In this document: positions 23,701-34,837 of the stretch, one piece after another
How positions within the stretch are numbered: position 1 is the stretch's first letter
Layout: the number at the start of each line of letters is the position of its first letter
Source: Cristatella mucedo
Lineage: Eukaryota > Bryozoa > Phylactolaemata > Cristatellidae
Direction: 5' to 3'
Assembly (NCBI GenBank): GCA_009760855.2
Contig: WPIO01000008.1
Span: 7,682,501 to 7,746,500, forward strand
Length of the DNA stretch: 64,000 nt
Translations under genes and position numbers: made by a program
Notes under the pieces: generated by a model
The model's input: only the letters and a program-made list of their open reading frames with translations
Databases searched by the model: none
What the model was told of the DNA's origin: nothing

Positions 23701-26700
23701 AGCTGCTTGCTTATTTGCTGGATTCTGACAAGAACGTTAGCACACAGGGTAAAAGAGGTGGAAGAGAGTGGAGGACCTTTAGAAATGCTCATCAGCCGGC
23801 CCGACACGTGCTGTCACTAGGCTTGCAAGCATAATGCTAAATTAGAGCAGTTTCTAGTCTGCTCTGCTCCAGCAAGAAGTTGCACTGAATATGATCCCAG
23901 TTTCGCCAGAGAAGCGAAGTGATATTTACCCTTTTAAGAAGCTTCTGAATGAGGCTAGCGGGCTAGCATGCATCAATAAACACACATCGGCCAGGATTGC
24001 TTTAACTTGCCTTTTGTGGACCACTGCCCGAATCTGCTGGGCAGCAGCATTGCCAGTTTTGAGTGTTTTTAAACTGCAAATGAATCATCTGGTCATTGAT
24101 AACCCGTGAAATTTGGTTCCCTAAAACTCCACCGGTCTACAATAGAATTTTGGCGGCGACAGTCGTGTGGTAGTGTGGTGCCATGCCGGCAGTGGCTGGC
24201 TGCAACATACTGTCCTGCCCACCAAGTCTGGTAGGCTCTTGCAAATAGGAGAGCCTCGGGTCATACACCCAAACTGCATCGAGGCGTTGTGCATACTTGA
24301 ATATCTCTAGGGTGTTATTTGTGTGAAATCGCAGCAAGTCTTGGCAGCTGCCTCAGTTTTTCAACTGTAGTGACTACGATGCTGTGGTGGAGCTTACCGA
24401 TGGGGTGGGGGTGGGACTGTGGTGAATCTCGAGGCCTTGGGGCAGGTGAGTAAGTCCACCCGTGTATGGTGCTCAGCCGTGGCTCTGCTTGGTGAGTGCA
24501 CCCTCCACTTGCTCCACGGAGACACTAGTGACATATTATTTACAATTAAATAAATAAATAATAAATCCTAGCAGACTAAACAGCCTCCTATTGTATAGCG
24601 ACTGAAGAGCCTTTACGGCTTTCACCACCGCTTGCAGTGGCGATAAAGGATCGCCCACGGCAGGAATCGAACCCATGACCTTGGGACCGAGGTCGTGAAA
24701 GCAACCGCCTTACCTAGTGTACCATCACTGCTCAGCCTAGCCGCCGAATTTTGCACCAACCATAAGCGAGTTATCGCCAAGCTGGTTTGACCTAGTGGTT
24801 AAGGGCCCCCCCCCCGTCCGAGGTCGTGGGCTCCAGACCCGCGGCGTATGTCAAGCGCCTGAATAAAGAATAAATTTTCTTAGGGCGCTAGAGAAACGAA
24901 TTATATATTTTATATTTTGTTATATAAAACATCTTTTTATAATGTAAATCTAGACAGGTGCTCGCTGTCAAACTTGCGGCTACAGGAAGGGCGCCAGTAG
25001 CCGAAAGTTTGCCATCTGTAAGCATAATCGGCAAAGTATTAGCTAGCTGCCCTTGTGCTGCTTGCTTGTATTGCTCAAAAGCTGCTGATCCTGCCTTGAA
25101 TTGCCGGACAGATGTTCTTGTTAGATAACTGAATAAATATTATTAAATATTAGCTGATTTAGCAGCCTAATTTGTATAGCAGCAAAAGAAACTTATCGGC
25201 CATCACCATTTCTTGAAGCTAACAATGAAGGATCCCCCACTTTAGGATTCGAACTCTCGACCTCGGTCGTGAAGAGCAAGCATCTTATCTTTTGCGACAT
25301 CTCACCCTGTGTGTGTCACGGCCTAAACATGTTTTGTTGTTTATTTAGCATAGTACCACCAACCATTATATCGTGCTTCCTTTGCAAAGCCTAGAAAGAG
25401 ATTTCTCTGAGAGTTCTCTGAGAGTACTATATCAAGTCTATTTTTATTATTACTATCATTGATGTTGCCTTTAGCTGGATACATCCTGCAGATTTGCATC
25501 TCCAATAGTCAGAAGCCTTTTAAAAAATCTTTAGCAAGTAGCAAGTCTTAGTGCTTCAGCCTGTATTAAAGCCGTCATTGTTGTCGTGCAGACCTCTCCG
25601 CCACCTGTTAAGTCTTCCCGTGCCTTCTGGTATGGACAGGCAGTGAGCGAACATACCTTACGATATTGCTGTGCTTTCGTCTTGATCGGCCCTGTGTCGC
25701 GCTTGTGCACCGCACTGAGCTGTTGGAACTTGATCTTTGTGGGGAGAAGCTTGCCTTTCGATTGGACAGCAGATCGATCAGCTGTGCAGGCTATGAGTGT
25801 GGCTGCAGGTTCGTTTCTGCTGTCTGCGTGAGCTCTCTTAGGAGCAGTCAAGTTGGAAGCCCTGCCACAGTGGTTGGCATTATGTCTATGTCGGGGCACC
25901 GAGTGTCTGTGCCCATTTTTTTATTTAACACACGTTGATGTGCACGTGCTGCATGTTGCATGTTACGCCATCGGCACGCTACGCCGTGCTGCCGATAGTA
26001 TCTAGCTTTTTTCGTTAAGCTTAATACTTGTAGAAACTCGACCTGCCAGCTGCAGTCCACGGTTTTGGTGTCACTATAAACTCGATCTTAGTTCGATGCA
26101 ACCTCCAAACTAATAGGCAGCGCCCGTGGTAGGAGTTCGACTTTCACTTCCTCGTACTCTGTGTGTCTCTGTGTGTGTGCTCGCATGCGTGCGATTCGCA
26201 AATCTGACTGTTCTGTCTTTCCATGTGCCTGCAAAGTGCACATTTTGCTTTTTCAGCTCCTGATGTGGTCGTGATATCTTTGCCAGAATATGTCCTTCAT
26301 TTAGTCTTGCCATTGAACTGCCTGCAATCGGTCGGGCTGGTCAGTGCACGATAATAGTAGTATTAATAATAATAACTAGACATCACTGTCTGTGGACTCA
26401 CTTCAAGCTGTCATAGTAGATTTACACGTCTGTAACACGGCACTCCCGGAAAGACTGGTCGCCACCTTGCCGCAGGACGGAGGGAAGGACAGACTGTCTT
26501 TCTCTCTTTAACTAGTAGATATAAGGCATTTGTATAGTGCCCTTAGAGAACTCAATCTCTTTCTAGGCACTTTACATTTGCTGCAAAAGAAGCACGATCG
26601 AACGGTTAGTGGTAGCATGCTCAATGGCAACAAGTGTAACATAGTTAGAGGTGACATGCACATGTTTAGCATCCAAATATGGTTAGTGGCAGCATGCACC

Positions 26701-28323
26701 GTGTCAGCAGGCATAAGCAAACGATATCTTTCTCTGTAAAAAGTAACCCACTTTGGCCACTCGATTGTCTGTACTGAAGTATGGGCTGCTTGACAGACAA
26801 GCACCTGTTCGTCTGGAGGTACAGATGATTGGAGTTGAGCCCCCAGTCGACATTGGATTGTATAGATTTTTTCTTTACTAATGTTTGGATCGATCAGCTT
26901 TGGAAAATAAATGCTTTCTTACATGCTTTCGAGCTTGGGCACCGCGCCAGAAGCTAAAAACGACGCACCTGCTTCATCTAGCGCACCTGCTTCATCTAGC
27001 GCTTGTTAGATCCTTGTGATTGGACCTTTGTGTGCTTATTCCTACTGGTACTGTGCATGCATGTTACCACTAATGTAATGTAGTGTAATGTGTCTCCGTC
27101 TGTAACTTCACCAAGCCACCAACATGAAGTGGGTGTTACGCAGGAGAGTTTTCTACAGCTCACTCTAAACCTAATCAAGCGATTTAAGCTACTTTTTGTA
27201 GCCAACAGACTTCATCTCACGACATGTTGGCACTGTACATGTTACCAATGATCATGCTTACTTCACAGCATATTTTAATTGCCTAAAAAGAAAAAGTTCT
27301 TTGAAGGTGCTATGCAAATGCATTATTAATATTATTATCCTTTCCGTGCCTACGTTATGCCCCTTCAAAGTGGGTAAAGATCGTTTAAGTGGCTGTTCTA
27401 GGTTTCCTAAGGATGAACAAAGGCGAAGGACCTGGATGATCAGCATTGGGAGGGAGCATTACGAGCCACACGAGAAGTCCGTCGTATGCTCCGATCACTT
27501 TGAGGCTGCCTGCTTTGACAGAACAGGCCAGACCGTGCGTCTTCGGTCGAATGCGGTGCCCACACTGTTCAAATATCCGATGGGCTTGCGGCAGAAGGTG
27601 AGTTTGAGGAAACTACGTTAGGTTCGTGACTTGCAAATGCTGTCATGGTAAAATAAAAGCCTTCGTGCTCGTACACATTGCAATCCAGACCGAGACATTT
27701 CTAATATAATGACTTATAATAACTTTCTGTATGCAGGTGTGCATTGCCACCACAAATCTCGTGAGTAACTCTTGAGCAGTGTCTTGCCAGCATTGGCATA
27801 GGGCTTCAAATATGACATCTCCTTAGGTAATACGAGTAACTGCGCAGTAAGTGGGTGTATTTATGTGTCTCCATCTGTACTTCCACAAAGACTAAATGGG
27901 CTGTACACTTAGGGATCCAAACCGGAGACTTACTATTATTATAATGGTAGGGTTTTCTATCTCACACACTCGAGCCTTAGTGGCTTTCGGTGCTCATTCG
28001 GCACACACCCCAATCTCACGAAACACAAGAAAATGTGTGAAGCAGTTCTGATTCGGAAGGCCAGTCAAGGAAGTGAGGAGCATAGAAGTAGCAGCACAGG
28101 ACAGCTGGAAAGGATGAGCCAAGTGTTGGTAGCAGGAGAGAAGATGCTGCTGAAGAATCGTGGAGGTGAGTTCGACAGTCTAGGACCTGCTGAGCAAAAG
28201 CTTATGTTGCCAACGGTCTTAAAGCAGAGAAATTGAACAGCTAATTTGTTTTCCACAGAGGAACTGAGGGCACGAGGAGGCTTAAACTGGTGCAGCAGTT
28301 CAGCTAGATATGCAGGAGCCTAG
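20769..28323 (+). CDS. THAP domain zinc-finger protein, five exons, about 162 residues
   Basis: Exons: 20769-20836, 27402-27597, 27737-27760, 28030-28165, 28259-28323 (TAG). All junctions are in phase, with donors GTGAGT at exons 1, 2, 3 and 4. The first 80 residues are a full THAP domain: Cys4 and Cys9, Cys52 and His55 (C2CH zinc ligands), Pro25 in 'FHTFPKD', Trp34, Phe56, and the 'AVPT' box at 74-77. THAP proteins are sequence-specific DNA-binding factors, and many descend from P-element-type transposases; nothing transposase-like follows here. The remaining half is charged and of unknown function. Exon 3 (24 nt) is a possible microexon, since the reading frame is kept with or without it. 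The exon 4 acceptor has a poor pyrimidine tract. Intron 1 is about 6.5 kb and full of repeats. Confidence 0.88.
21380..21480 (+). mobile_element. Partial tRNA-derived SINE head
   Basis: A-box-like 'TAGTATAATGG', then 'ACCCAGGTCGTAGGTTCGAGTC' (arm ACCCAGGTCGT, B-box-like GGTTCGAGTC) and 'AGTAAAGAATCCTTGGC'. The body is missing or decayed. Confidence 0.55.
21880..22310 (-). mobile_element. Degraded LINE 3' fragment
   Basis: It matches the 12.9 kb and 53.4 kb copies in layout on the plus strand: 'AAAAGCTGTGAGGAACAGGT', 'GGTGTCGTG', 'TATGAACTAAAGACATG', and 'TGAAGTCGATGCG'. It lies in THAP intron 1. Confidence 0.6.
22625..22762 (+). mobile_element. Partial tRNA-derived SINE
   Basis: It begins near a B-box-like 'GTAGGTTTGAGTCC', then 'GGCAATCCTTTATTGCCCAC', 'GCAAGCAGAAGG', and closes with 'GAGGCTATTGAATCAGCC'. 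The A-box part is lost. Confidence 0.7.
22770..24560. other. Intronic stretch without recognised element
   Basis: AT-rich part of THAP intron 1. Short open frames at 23439-23639 and 23891-24109 show no family motif and no clear splice sites. Confidence 0.4.
24570..24735 (-). mobile_element. tRNA-derived SINE, long-head subtype
   Basis: A nearly complete minus-strand copy: A-box-like 'TGGTACACTAGGTAAGG', arm 'ACGACCTCGGTCCCAAGGTC', B-box-like 'GGGTTCGATTCC', 'GCAAGCGGTGGTGAAAGCC' and the end hairpin. Confidence 0.88.
24780..24935 (+). mobile_element. tRNA-headed SINE with LINE-like 3' tail
   Basis: A-box-like 'TGACCTAGTGGTTAAGGG' and an imperfect B box in 'GGTCGTGGGCTCCAGACCC' are followed by 'CAAGCGCCTGAATAAAGA' and 'TTCTTAGGGCGCTAGAGAAA'. 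The second part matches the 3' tail of the LINE ('AAGCGCCTAGAAAGAGATTG ... TCTGAGGGCGCTTTATCAA'). It differs in head and tail from the main SINE. A run of ten to eleven C lies within it. Confidence 0.7.
25148..25305 (-). mobile_element. tRNA-derived SINE, short-head subtype
   Basis: The minus strand has 'ACGACCGAGGTCGAGAGTTCGAATCC' in two parts (ACGACCGAGGTC and GAGTTCGAATCC), a decayed body, and the end hairpin 'GGCTGCTAAATCAGCTAA'. Confidence 0.75.
25310..25450 (+). mobile_element. Solo LINE 3' tail
   Basis: Only the last part of the LINE is present: 'TTGTTTATTTAGCATAG', 'TCGTGCTTCCTTTGCA', 'GCCTAGAAAGAGAT', 'GAGAGTACTATATCAAG', then ATT triplets. Extreme 5' truncation is typical of target-primed reverse transcription. 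Confidence 0.75.
26515..26745 (-). mobile_element. Solo LINE 3' tail
   Basis: The plus strand shows the reverse complement of the tail: 'AGTGCCCTTAGAGAACTCAA', 'CTTTCTAGGCACTTTACATT', then 'GGTTAGTGGTAGCATGC', 'GGTGACATGCACA', matching the minus-strand copies at 42.8 and 51.7 kb. Confidence 0.8.
26945..27335 (+). mobile_element. LINE 3' tail, interrupted, with an 18-bp tandem duplication
   Basis: The end of the LINE ORF region contains 'GCACCTGCTTCATCTAGC' twice in tandem (about 26966-27001). The tail breaks at about 27080, where about 135 bases of other sequence intervene, and resumes at about 27217 ('ACATGTTGGCACTGTACATG') to the ATT triplets at 27325. It ends only about 65 bases before the THAP exon 2 acceptor. 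Confidence 0.65.
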
Positions 28324-28502
28324 ACGTTGTGGGTCAGAGTGAGAGTTTTACTCTGTATCCGATGATCGACCGGAAGCCATTGCAGCTCTTTCGGCAAAGG
28401 ATACAAATCGCCAAGTCTCTTGGATGTATTGGTCAATCTTTCAGCCATATTCATCTTCAGCTGTAGTGGCCTAATTGCTTTGTTTGGTTGCCTAGCCAAA
28501 AA

Positions 28503-28640
28503 TTAGGCTGATTTAACAGCCTCGTTTATATAGCTGTGCAGAAGAGCATTCACGATCATCAGGCTCAAGATCATCCACTGCAGGATGCGAACCCACGACC
28601 GGGTCGTGAGGAGCGAGCACCATGCTCCTGGGGAAAGTAA
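28503..28640 (-). mobile_element. tRNA-derived SINE, short-head subtype
   Basis: The minus strand carries 'ACGACCCGGTCGTGGGTTCG' followed by 'CATCCTGCAGTGGATGATC' and the end hairpin 'GAGGCTGTTAAATCAGCC'. It lies about 180 bases past the THAP stop codon. Confidence 0.78.
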
Positions 28641-28649
28641 GACCCAGGG

Positions 28650-30160
28650 TCTAGACAGACCCAGCAAGCTAGTAAGATCTTGCACTCATTGATTCGATGG
28701 GTACATCTCGTTAGGGTTAAGGCTCATACTTGGCCATGGCTGTTCAGTCAGTGGACGGAGGATACCCATGATTGGGACTGTCGTTGAAAAATTGTCTCAC
28801 CGACAATGTAATGTACTTAGCGTAGTTATCTTGCTGCCTTGTATAATCTAGCCATCTCATGGTTGGTGCACTTAGAATACCGGTATTTTTGCGATATTTG
28901 TGCTGGTTCATAATGCCTTCTTGCGATAGAGACTTCCAGTGCTAGCTGCTTCAGCTTCACTTCTCAGCCACCGGACTCTACTGTCATATGAAACAGTCAT
29001 CGTGGTATGCTTCAATAACGCCCTGCTTTGCATATGCTTTCCTACTTGTTTGGAAGCGGTGAACTTCATCAGTCCACATGTCTCTTTGCCAGCCGGCCAA
29101 GGTCCAGGTGGCATGGTCCCTAGCCATTGCAGACTGCTCAAGTTTTGCTTTTCAGAAGCAAAGGTTTACAATGGGCAATTCTGGAGAGTATGCATTTCAC
29201 TCAGCTTAAGCCCTGTCGTCAGTTGAACTGTCCTAGCAACACATTTCACATGAGCGAATATGTTCTTCAATGCTTTCCTTTTTCTGGCCGTCATCCCTTT
29301 CGTTCGCCAGCTTAGGACGACCACACTGCTTATCTCCATAGTACCGAGTTGCAACTGCTCCTCAGTATTGTTACATATAAGCTGCTCAGAAATCGTAAGC
29401 ATTCTCGCAATGTGTACGTTGTTCTAGCCAGCCGAGTACATTCCCAAACGTTTTTCTTTGGTGAAGGCAGATATCTTCCTGCTTCGCCCATTCTCAGCTA
29501 CCCTACTACCTCCAAATGGGATGGTTAAGGGAAGTCGCCTAAGCTAGTTCTTTAGGAAAAGATCGCTGTGCTGAAAAAATGTCTACTGTTTGGTATTCGT
29601 GCCATTTTTAGCTATTTTTAAACTTATTTCCCCACTTCGGGGAGATATTTTCTTGTGCCGTGTGCTTCCCTTTCGGTGGTGATAACTACAGTCAGCCCCG
29701 ACTTACGGCGGTCCGACCTACAAAATTCTTATACGAATTCGGTGAAGGTCACGAAAAAATTGAAAATCAAAATGTCTGCAAGAAAAATTTCAAAATCTGC
29801 ACTCGGTCAGTAGATTTGTAGGGAGGAAACTATGTCTGAAAGCTATGCATTGTGGGACATACCTTGTACATATATTTAATCCTTTGTCTGACTATCTGCC
29901 TGGCTTTGGAACTCCTAGGGATAGCAAGTCAATGGAAACCAAAACCTTGCAAAGAGGATAGCTGAACATACCAGACCTACGTATCTAGGAGTAGAGAAGT
30001 GTCGATTATGCGCTTGTGCTCGCGTTTATGGGTGCGGTATGGTTAGAGTATATGAGTATATAGAGTATATGTGTGTGTGTGTTCGCATGTCTGTGCGTAT
30101 GCCTTCTCCCCTTCCCTTCCTGATGCTAGCTCTCTGTCTGCCTCTCTCTTACTCTCTGCC
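28650..30160. other. Stretch without recognised gene
   Basis: I see no supported exon. A possible transposon end ('TACAGTCAGCCCCGACTTAC', from 29687) is noted in the findings. No AATAAA signal could be tied to the THAP gene. Confidence 0.35.
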
Positions 30161-30350
<190 letters not shown>

Positions 30351-30585
30351 TTTGTAAATCTAGCCGTGTCCTCTCCCTCCTGGCAGCATCGACGGGTGAA
30401 TCACTATGCTCAGCTAGCAAGTGCATGTGGATGTGCTATGGCTTGCATGATCGCAAAGTATTGTAATTTTCATCTTAAAGGTTCAGGCCAATCACCAGCC
30501 ACCACCTTGCGACGATACTGCTTGCCAGGCCTCAAGCACGGAAATCGCAGTAAATGCAGACCACCTGTACTGTATGACAGAAACC

Positions 30586-30735
30586 ATGCCACTTCGGAAA
30601 AAGCTGGACGTGCAGACTCTTGACAACGAGAATGCCAGCAGAAAGAAACTGAAGCTGGACCCGGCAATGATCGGACTTGATGCTTGCAATGATCCGGCAA
30701 TGAGGCTGCAGACGAAAAGAGCAGGGCAGTCTGCG
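30586..30735 (+). CDS. Possible coding exon, lysine-rich
   Basis: An ATG at 30586, eight bases after a TATGACAG acceptor-like site, opens 50 codons ending exactly at a strong donor (GCG/GTAAGG). The peptide starts 'MPLRKKLDVQTLDNENASRK' and is basic. A second potential exon with strong splice sites lies at 32268-32296 and is in phase. I recognise no family, and the exon could be chance. Confidence 0.3.
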
Positions 30736-30739
30736 GTAA

Positions 30740-32890
30740 GGCAAGTGCAGCCCACTTAAGCCCTCGGAGAGGCAAGGCATTCTCACTAGTCTGCCCTTTG
30801 CACAGAGCCGCCCGAGCTATTCTGCCGCCACCAGTGACTGTCCCACGAAGCCTGCGACGTAGGCACACAAGCAAACGAGAAGGCACGTCGAAGTCGTGCA
30901 CAAAGTCTGTAGGTCACATAGCAAAGTGTTAGACGGGGCGACGCACACAGCCTACGTAGCCTGTGCGAACGTGCACTTGCTGTTTTCTTGCTTTGGCTGA
31001 TTCTAGGCCGTGGAGGCCTGGGAGCACGATTCTTTGAGCACGGGTCCTCGGGAGTCCTGAGTCTGACCAAGTTTACTGCACGATCGCTGGGACATCCATA
31101 AGAAGTGTAGCCATCATTAGTGCAGAAAAGCGACTGGTTACGTTGATGTGGCAAGTGATGAGTACGTCATCTCTATTAACGGATCGTTACCACTGAAACA
31201 CCTTTGATGTTTACGTCATCACCTGTGTGTGCCTGAGACTCGTCTGCTCTCGCATGAACAACTATTGCTGGCATTCAAAGGCCAAACCACTGCGACAGAC
31301 GATGGACTTAAAGCTGACATCATCTATTACTGGTATGTAAAGCCAGCCTGCTGAGAGTGTCTTTCTTGAAACTGGCGTTTGGCGATGCAGTTTTGACCCT
31401 GCCGTCAGTGACCTGGCTTTTAATTGGGCCATTTGGTGTTATGCATGGTGTGTCGCCGTGCAACTCAGCTAGGCGAAATATCCTGGTACTTTTTTCTGGC
31501 AAACGGTTTTGGATGGACAATTTCCTGGTTCACCTGTGCTAAGTGCTGGTCATTTTTGAATGTCGGCTATCTTGAAAGCCGAGTGCCGACTTAGCAGCCT
31601 CTTGACTAGAATACTTTTTTTCTCCTGTGGGCATCAGGTACTGCAGGTACCAGATTTTGCTTGCCGTTGCTGCCTTCTACGTTAAAAAAATGCTGCTTGG
31701 GGCACTCGATTTAGGAATTTTTTAAGTTGCCGTGAAGACAGTTAGCATTTTAACCTTTCTGTAATGAGTTATATGTTTATGGAGAAAATGAACTGAAGGT
31801 AAGGTCTTTAAGGGCTTTAAAGCTCGGTGGAGGCAAAACCAAGTGACCGGAATGTTAAGCTAGGTTAGTTTGACCGGAGGCCTGATTAGAATGTATTTTT
31901 GATTATTAGGCCGAGGCGAGAGAATTGAGAAACCTGAAGATCAGTGACAGAACCTTGCGGTTTGTAATTCTCTTTTGGCTGGTGCTTTGCTGAAGTGACC
32001 CTCTGTGCCGATGTGGCCCTCTGTGCCGATGGAATACACTGTTCTCTATTACCGCCATGAGCTGCTATCAAGGTAATGAAACGCCATTCCTACGTGTATC
32101 GGTTGAGCGTCTGCGACTCACTAGCAGCACCTTGAGGTGCCAGCCCCACCCACTAGGTGTCACTGCTTGCCTGTAAAGACTGGCAGCCGTTACATGTAAA
32201 GCGTTTCTGGCAAAGGACTTTAGTTCAGGAGCCACTACTGCTCATTCGTAACATTTGGCTCTTCCAGACCCGAAGCACCGACAACTGGATACGACCGTAA
32301 GTTTACTTATTCGATCAGCTGTGTTCAGCAACCAGTTCGATGCCGCCGATTTAGAAAGCTCTTGCTCTCGGGTGTTTCTTCCGGATAATTATTATACGAA
32401 AAACCCCTCCGTCTTCTTCCCCAGACCAGACCACCACCACACACCCACCCCCCTCCAATTCGGTTCGCAAGCAGGCCAGTGATCGCGAAGGGTTCGTCGA
32501 GAAAGTTAGTCGTTACGCAATTCTTATGATGCAGTATCCGATTCTCAGTGAAGTATGCAAATCGGAAATTCGCTCTTGGAGCTCTTTTGGTGGACAGGGC
32601 TTGCGAGGCCAGCGAGCATCGAATCTGCTGCACACATGTTCGACGAGTCACCCCTTAGCAGGGCCTTCCCGTAAGCTGAGTACGGAAGTGTTAAGATTGA
32701 GCGACTTACCGCCAATTTCATAAACGTATTCAAAAGGATCGTTAAGAAATTTTTGAATTCTTGAACAAGCCGTGCACCTTTTGCAACCTTCTTTTATTGG
32801 AAACGACTTCGCGTTGGTATACCATTACGACTTTTTGTAGCACCGGATCTTAAGTTTTACGTACAAACGGCAACGCACAAGCGTCGAAAG
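30740..32890. other. Stretch without recognised gene
   Basis: Apart from the 29-nt candidate exon at 32268-32296 (acceptor CTTCCAG, donor GTAAGT) I see no element I can support. Confidence 0.3.
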
Positions 32891-32891
<1 letters not shown>

Positions 32892-32989
<98 letters not shown>

Positions 32990-33073
32990 TCCCTCTCCCT
33001 CTCCCTCTCCCTCTCCCCCTCTCTCCCTCTCTCTCTCTCTCTCTCCCTCTCTCTTCTCTCTCTCTCTCTCTCT
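32892..33073. repeat. Long CT microsatellite with CCCTCT interruptions
   Basis: About 180 bases of CT. Positions about 32985-33020 are a six-base CTCCCT/CCCTCT repeat, so the tract is compound. Confidence 0.97.
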
Positions 33074-34389
33074 GCTGTATGACAGAATAAAGTTAAACTA
33101 GCCCCAAAGCACTGCAAGTGAGTCGTCGAAACGGTGCAAAGCTATGCAGACGATAGCTGAGAATGCATATTCAGTGAGAACAATTCCGTGTCTGATCGTG
33201 TATTCTACACACGTAAAGAGCCACATCTGAACAGTAAGAAAGCTGGCAGGCCAAGTATGAAACATACGCAGCAATGTTTTAGTTTTCATAGATCATTAGG
33301 CATGCGGCTCTTTATACTCAAGTCAGGAACCGCTATTTAAACTTCTCGCTCCCTGCAAGCAGCACAATCTACCACGAACCAGGCAAAGTTTCACGTTCGG
33401 AAAACGTTCGCAAAACAGAAATGCTTTCGCATCGACGCATAATTGCCCACACGCCGGCTTCCGTCGGTCACCAGACCCCCACCACGGGAACTTAAACTTT
33501 CCGATTAAGATTATTGACTCGCTATCCCCTTAAGCAACTTTGCAGAACACGAAGGCAGGTAAGAACACGGTGCCAGGGGAAGCTTCGTCGCGGCGAGTTC
33601 GTTCGCCAAAAGTAGGCCGCACGTAGCACGTGTCAAACTCGGTTCGTGACATTTTTTCTTCAGAAAGACAGTCGAGTAACCGCCTCGGAAGCCCGGGCGA
33701 GGCGGAAGGCAGGCTCGCTTGTCTAAGGTAAAATGAATACAAATAAATTGGCGACGATGCAGAGGACAGCTCGGAGGATCGAGTCGCTGGGTGGCTGAGG
33801 CTCGAGACGCCACCTCCGAGTCTGAACTTCGCTGCTGCCATCGCATGACGTCGTCACGTTAAGTCACGTTTCGGGCCTCTTCATCGATCATCCGCCGTCC
33901 GCGCTGTGGATGACGGGGAGAGCTAGCCTTTGGCCGAGGCATCGATGCCAGCTCAAGGGAGAAAGAAAGATCGCGGCCCAGGGTGAAATCGTCGCCGGCG
34001 GACTCGCCATCCGTCCAAACCAAACAGAAGCCAGCTTTCGCGACGTTAAGCGACCAATTGTGGGCGTGAGGGTTCTCCCGATGCGTCATGCGTTCTCGCG
34101 ATGCGTCATGCGCCGCGCCCCCCCCCCCCCGTGCCTGGTTAGCTACCACTGGCAAGTAAGGCCAGCGGCATACGGCCGCTCTCGCGTGGTGTATATGATT
34201 CTGTAATTGGCCGCCGGACGCGTCGATTTTTGCCCGTAGCCGGCTGCTGGGAGCCGACTTTCGAGCCTACCGCCCCCCGTGGCTCGACATACCGCGGAAT
34301 GTGCCTGGAGGTAGCAGGCCGCTCGGTGGTCCTCGAAGTCGCATATGCTGTATGCGTGCCACCTGTGAACGCGTGCACCTGTGAACGCG

Positions 34390-34490
34390 CTACGTTCGTT
34401 GGCACTGTGTCACTTGTCGTTTGATTGTGCTTCCTTTACAGCGAACATAAAGTGCCTGAAAAAGACTAGGTTCTCTGATGGCGCTGTGCA
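34390..34490 (+). mobile_element. Solo LINE 3' tail
   Basis: 'GTGCTTCCTTTACAGCGAAC', 'AAAGTGCCTGAAAAAGAC' and 'GTTCTCTGATGGCGCTGTGC' match the LINE tail. It is the only repeat-family copy I find inside the GC-rich domain. Confidence 0.6.
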
Positions 34491-34809
34491 TTTTGCACTT
34501 ATTGCTCATGTGTGGGCCTGTACGCTCGCCATACGCTCTCCCCCTCTCTTCATGCCACTTGCTGTGGAGCAGCATACCCGACGGCTGCTACACAGTGTGT
34601 GTACGCTTGCCAGCGTGTCGCCTGCGTACAATACAGCCACCGTGCCACCGTTTCACCCACAACACGTGTGCGGGAGGGGGGTGGGATTAGCCATTCGTTA
34701 TTCTCCATCGTCGAACCACCGCCGCGTGAGCCCCTCACTCACATGAAAGCGATTCGCATACCACGGGGGGGGGGTGAGGGCCGAGGTATTTTTTCCGACT
34801 GCATACGTT

Positions 34810-34837
34810 CACTTCTCGCGGTGCACCGCGAGAAGTG
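34810..34837. repeat. Perfect 28-bp palindrome
   Basis: Each half is 14 bases (CACTTCTCGCGGTG and its exact reverse complement) with no spacer; the centre is GGTGCACC. Confidence 0.95.
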
